Below are positions 61,936-64,000 of a DNA stretch of 64,000 bases, one piece after another; the first letter of the stretch is position 1; each line of letters begins with the position of its first letter. The notes under the pieces are model-generated. The model worked only from the letters and a program-made list of their open reading frames with translations, was not told the DNA's origin and made no database searches. A program made the translations under genes and the position numbers. Where the stretch lies: NCBI RefSeq assembly GCF_026000115.1, contig NZ_AP026867.1:1519501-1583500 (forward strand). Reading direction: 5' to 3'. Source of the stretch: Aureispira anguillae (GTDB lineage: Bacteria > Bacteroidota > Bacteroidia > Chitinophagales > Saprospiraceae).

Positions 61936-62706
61936 TTAAAATAAAGTTCTTTGAATGGGTTGATAATTGGTAATGAGCAGTTCCATTTTTCTGTTCTTGA
62001 TGTTTTGCCGTTCCCGAATGGGTATGATATTAAAACCCCTCCTTTTGGCTTCTGCAAGAATAAAGGGATGGTCAAATTCACTCATGGCACATTTGATTCC
62101 TGAATGGCTCATAATATCAAAGCAATCCAGACTTTCTTTTTGTGTCCAGTTGGGCACCTTATAGCAATGTTCTGTTTCAAGGTAGACAGGATCTAAATAG
62201 ACAAAGGCTTTTTCTTTGTCCAACACCGTTCTAGAAAAGGATATTTTGCCCAAGACTTCCCTAAAATCATAGTTCGTAATTTTGGTGTTTTTTAGGGCTT
62301 CAAAGGTTGGTTCTATTCTTGTTAATAATCTAGCTTTGGTATTGTCTAAACCTAAACGCAGGGTGTCCCCTTTTCCCAAATAAGTGAAATTGCTCAAGAA
62401 CAAAAATCGAATTGCTTTTTGCAGGGGATCTGTCTCTTGTTGTTTTTTCCAATGCTGAACCAAGGAACTGCTAATGGGCAATAATTCTAAGGCTTGATAT
62501 AAATCTTCTTTTCGTTCCTTAAGGATCAAAAATAAATTGGTAACATCATCATCCAAATCATTCAAAATATTGAATGCTGCTTTGGGGCTGTAAAAGAACA
62601 AACCTCCTGCTCCAAAAAATAAATCAATTCGCATTCGATGATTTGGAAAATGGCGGTAAATGGTCTGGGCTAATTGGCGTTTGTTGCCTAATCGGGTTAG
62701 TATCAT
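61936..62706 (-). CDS. Dam-like DNA adenine N6-methyltransferase (D12 class)
   Basis: 256 residues. LGNKRQL (6-12) and DLFFGAGGLFF (28-38) form the AdoMet-binding motif I. The catalytic motif IV reads DPVY (172-175) in VYLDPVYLETEHCY, where most enzymes have DPPY. Closing motifs CAMSEFDHPF and the final ITNYQPIQ are also typical. It methylates adenine in a short site such as GATC, here probably to protect viral DNA from restriction. No partner endonuclease is seen. Confidence 0.88.
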   Translation of the reverse strand: MILTRLGNKRQLAQTIYRHFPNHRMRIDLFFGAGGLFFYSPKAAFNILNDLDDDVTNLFLILKERKEDLYQALELLPISSSLVQHWKKQQETDPLQKAIRFLFLSNFTYLGKGDTLRLGLDNTKARLLTRIEPTFEALKNTKITNYDFREVLGKISFSRTVLDKEKAFVYLDPVYLETEHCYKVPNWTQKESLDCFDIMSHSGIKCAMSEFDHPFILAEAKRRGFNIIPIRERQNIKNRKMELLITNYQPIQRTLF

Positions 62707-62737
62707 TTTTTACTGTTGTTATTCATTTTTACTTCCC

Positions 62738-62850
62738 AAGTACTGCCAAAGTACTTTGGCAGTACTTCCTTTATATATCGGCGTTTCGGGTGTTTTTAAG
62801 AATTTCCAAAGTACTGCGAAAATCTGCCCGTTTTACTTTGGCAGTAAAGC
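62738..62850. repeat. Palindromic AGTACT repeats, left block
   Basis: 62738-62767 is a perfect 30-bp palindrome (half AAGTACTGCCAAAGT). Further CCAAAGTACT and ACTTTGGCAGT boxes lie at about 62807-62845. The whole block, with TATCGGCGTTTCGGGTG and TTTTTAAGAATTTCC, is repeated at 63254-63386 on the other side of the next gene. Confidence 0.88.
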
Positions 62851-62858
62851 AGGTCGTT

Positions 62859-63224
62859 TTAACGATTCTTTTGCTTTTTAACAGTTTCATAAAGTTGGTC
62901 TAAAGCTTCGAGGTTGTTTTTGATATTTTGGATAACAGCATATTCATCCAACAAAGGATAGTTACTGAGAAAAAGCTCTAGTTTGTCTTCTAGACGATGT
63001 TTTTTAGTGTAAATAAGCCTTGTTTGCTTTTTTGGTTCGTCTGTAAATTTCAAGAAATACAATTCAGCTTCTTGTCTCATTTTATTTAAATCCAAGTTTT
63101 GCAAATACTCATATTCCTTGTCTCCTGGTCTTTCAGATGAGATCATAAAAACAGTTTCTCCAATTACTTGAGCGATGAGTTCACTCACGGTTATAACATC
63201 TGGTAATTCTTCTATCTCTATCAT
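62859..63224 (-). CDS. Small helical protein between repeat blocks
   Basis: 121 residues, no span. Helical and charged (VSELIAQVIGETVFMISSERP, LYFLKFTDEPKKQTRLIYTK, LEALDQLYETVKKQKNR). It is flanked on both sides by the AGTACT repeat blocks, which suggests a repressor, initiator or partition-like protein acting on them. No DNA-binding motif could be confirmed. Confidence 0.6.
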   Translation of the reverse strand: MIEIEELPDVITVSELIAQVIGETVFMISSERPGDKEYEYLQNLDLNKMRQEAELYFLKFTDEPKKQTRLIYTKKHRLEDKLELFLSNYPLLDEYAVIQNIKNNLEALDQLYETVKKQKNR

Positions 63225-63253
63225 TATTTTAGAATTGTTTTTTTGGTTGTTTT

Positions 63254-63386
63254 ACTTCCAAAGTACTGCCAAAGTACTTTGGAAGTACTTCCTTTATTTA
63301 TCGGTGTTTCGAGTGTTTTTAAGAATTTCCAAAGTACTGCGAAAATCTGCCTATTTTACTTTGGCAGTACTTTGGAAGTACTGCCT
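63254..63386. repeat. Palindromic AGTACT repeats, right block
   Basis: ACTTCCAAAGTACT (63254-63267) is inverted at 63273-63286. More CCAAAGTACT boxes follow, ending with ACTTTGGCAGTACTTTGG near 63358. It copies the left block with small changes. Confidence 0.86.
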
Positions 63387-64000
63387 TTATTGATTGGCTT
63401 TTCGCTGCTCTCTTGCCGCTACCATACAAGCCCGACTACAGTACTTATGATTGTGTGTTTTGTGGATAAAAGGGCTATCACAATGCGCACAAATTCGAGT
63501 ATAATCCTTCTTAACCTTTTCGGTTTCGGTCACGTGATCTTCCTGTTCGTAATCCTTAAAACTAACTTTCTTGGTTGCTCTAACACCAATCGTTTCCACC
63601 TCCAAAACCTTCGCTTCTTCAGCAGGGATTTCCTTGTCCACTTTCGGCATATTTTCAGAATCACTAGAAGGGGAGCTGTTCTCCTTCGCCTTTTGTCTTT
63701 CCTTTTCACATTCGGTATAATACCACCAAGAAAAGCAGAGCGAAAAGAGAAACAAAATCTCAAAACCAATGGCTGCAATAACGAGCTGTTCTCCTAACTT
63801 CATTCGCTCTTTTTCAACCGCCACTTTTGCCGCTTTATTTTGCAATAGGGTAGCTGCTTGAGCGGCTTCATTTTTTTTGTCTAATACTTGGAGCGCAGAA
63901 TCTTTTTTATGTTCTGTGAGCGCAATCCTTTCATTAATGCGCATGACCTCTTTGGAATCTTCGGTGCGAATTCTACCATGATACAAGCGAGTTTGAATAT
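63387..64000 (-). CDS. Membrane protein with coiled coil and zinc-knuckle end (cut by window edge)
   Basis: At least 200 residues; the frame is open to base 64000, so the true start lies beyond. A charged helix (INERIALTEHKKDSALQVLDK, split at its middle), a span (LVIAAIGFEILFLFSLCFSW), an acidic Ser/Glu linker, and a C-terminal zinc-ribbon-like end (CAHCDSPF, then HKYCSRACMVAAREQRK) with four Cys and His. The terminal motif resembles HNH/treble-clef knuckles. Unknown role; the first visible gene of the provirus block. Confidence 0.68.
   Translation of the reverse strand, partial: IQTRLYHGRIRTEDSKEVMRINERIALTEHKKDSALQVLDKKNEAAQAATLLQNKAAKVAVEKERMKLGEQLVIAAIGFEILFLFSLCFSWWYYTECEKERQKAKENSSPSSDSENMPKVDKEIPAEEAKVLEVETIGVRATKKVSFKDYEQEDHVTETEKVKKDYTRICAHCDSPFIHKTHNHKYCSRACMVAAREQRKANQ

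Larger units (their letters stand above)
48889..64000 (-). mobile_element. Putative provirus of a tailless, membrane-containing virus (partial)
   Basis: A collinear minus-strand block of about 25 genes from the right edge to the GH19 gene. Marks of a PRD1/PM2/FLiP-type virus: a small P9-like ATPase, a 241-residue all-beta capsid candidate followed by many tiny single-span membrane proteins, membrane-anchored lytic and peptidoglycan-binding proteins, and no tail, portal or large terminase. The left end near 48889 is set by where three other copies of this flank begin to match. The right end, and any recombinase or replication genes, lie outside. A conjugative-element remnant is the main alternative, but capsid-like and lysis genes argue against it. 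Confidence 0.68.

Noticed and set aside
62574-63797. Plus-strand frames opposite the methylase, repeat blocks and edge gene
   Set aside because: They read through the AGTACT repeats and antisense of better-supported minus-strand genes; composition is not protein-like.

Overview
The window reads as an AT-rich Bacteroidota chromosome, most likely Saprospiria (an Aureispira/Lewinella-like marine filament; inferred from gene style, no marker gene seen). The evidence is type IX secretion (T9SS) C-terminal sorting domains, a cell-surface protein of the THIVGGEMTY type, a TonB-dependent receptor, FISUMP and CHAT/TPR proteins, and DUF4157 effectors. No rRNA or tRNA was recognised.

Layout. 1-16 kb: surface and secreted proteins, a two-gene coiled-coil operon (7.3-10.1 kb), small enzymes, SRPBCC and membrane proteins, and an AraC regulator. 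16-22 kb: a DUF4157-kinase effector followed by wreckage, including fragments of a viral GH19 lysozyme gene and an orphan CRISPR leader with one spacer. 22-38 kb: TPR-CHAT protein, TonB receptor, a duplicated small-membrane-protein module, a FISUMP lipoprotein, three secreted proteins with the same SHOCT-like tail, a 93-bp tandem array of hairpins, more mobile-element debris, an LRR/LamG T9SS protein and a LuxR regulator. 38.5-42.7 kb: a large helicase-nuclease fusion of the kind found in phage defence. 42.7-49 kb: recombinase and IS debris, a second DUF4157 effector with a different C-terminus, an IS3-family element and a 16-repeat CRISPR array without cas genes.

49-64 kb (continuing beyond the window) is the main discovery candidate. 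It is a compact minus-strand operon whose content fits an integrated tailless, internal-membrane virus of the PRD1/PM2/FLiP type. It encodes a 236-aa P9-like packaging ATPase, a 241-aa all-beta capsid candidate directly followed by a run of small single-span membrane proteins, a membrane-anchored GH19 lysozyme, a membrane-anchored peptidoglycan-binding protein, an Amidase_3 lysin, a GIY-YIG nuclease, a Dam-like methylase and an LPD1 metallopeptidase-like protein. No tail, portal or large terminase gene is visible.

The regions appear linked. Fragments of this virus (GH19 gene, LPD1 gene, tyrosine recombinase) lie at about 18, 19-20, 22, 30, 34, 43 and 46 kb. At three places one conserved left flank and the GH19-gene right flank enclose different cargo: a DUF4157-kinase effector (16.1-18.3 kb), a DUF4157-EreA/ChaN-like effector (43.6-46.1 kb) and the CRISPR array (47.4-49 kb). 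I infer a cargo slot beside the lysis gene of a family of related proviruses, carrying either injection-system effectors or CRISPR arrays. Both effector genes and the coiled-coil operon at 7.3 kb also share a doubled TTTGTCCAC box upstream, suggesting common control.
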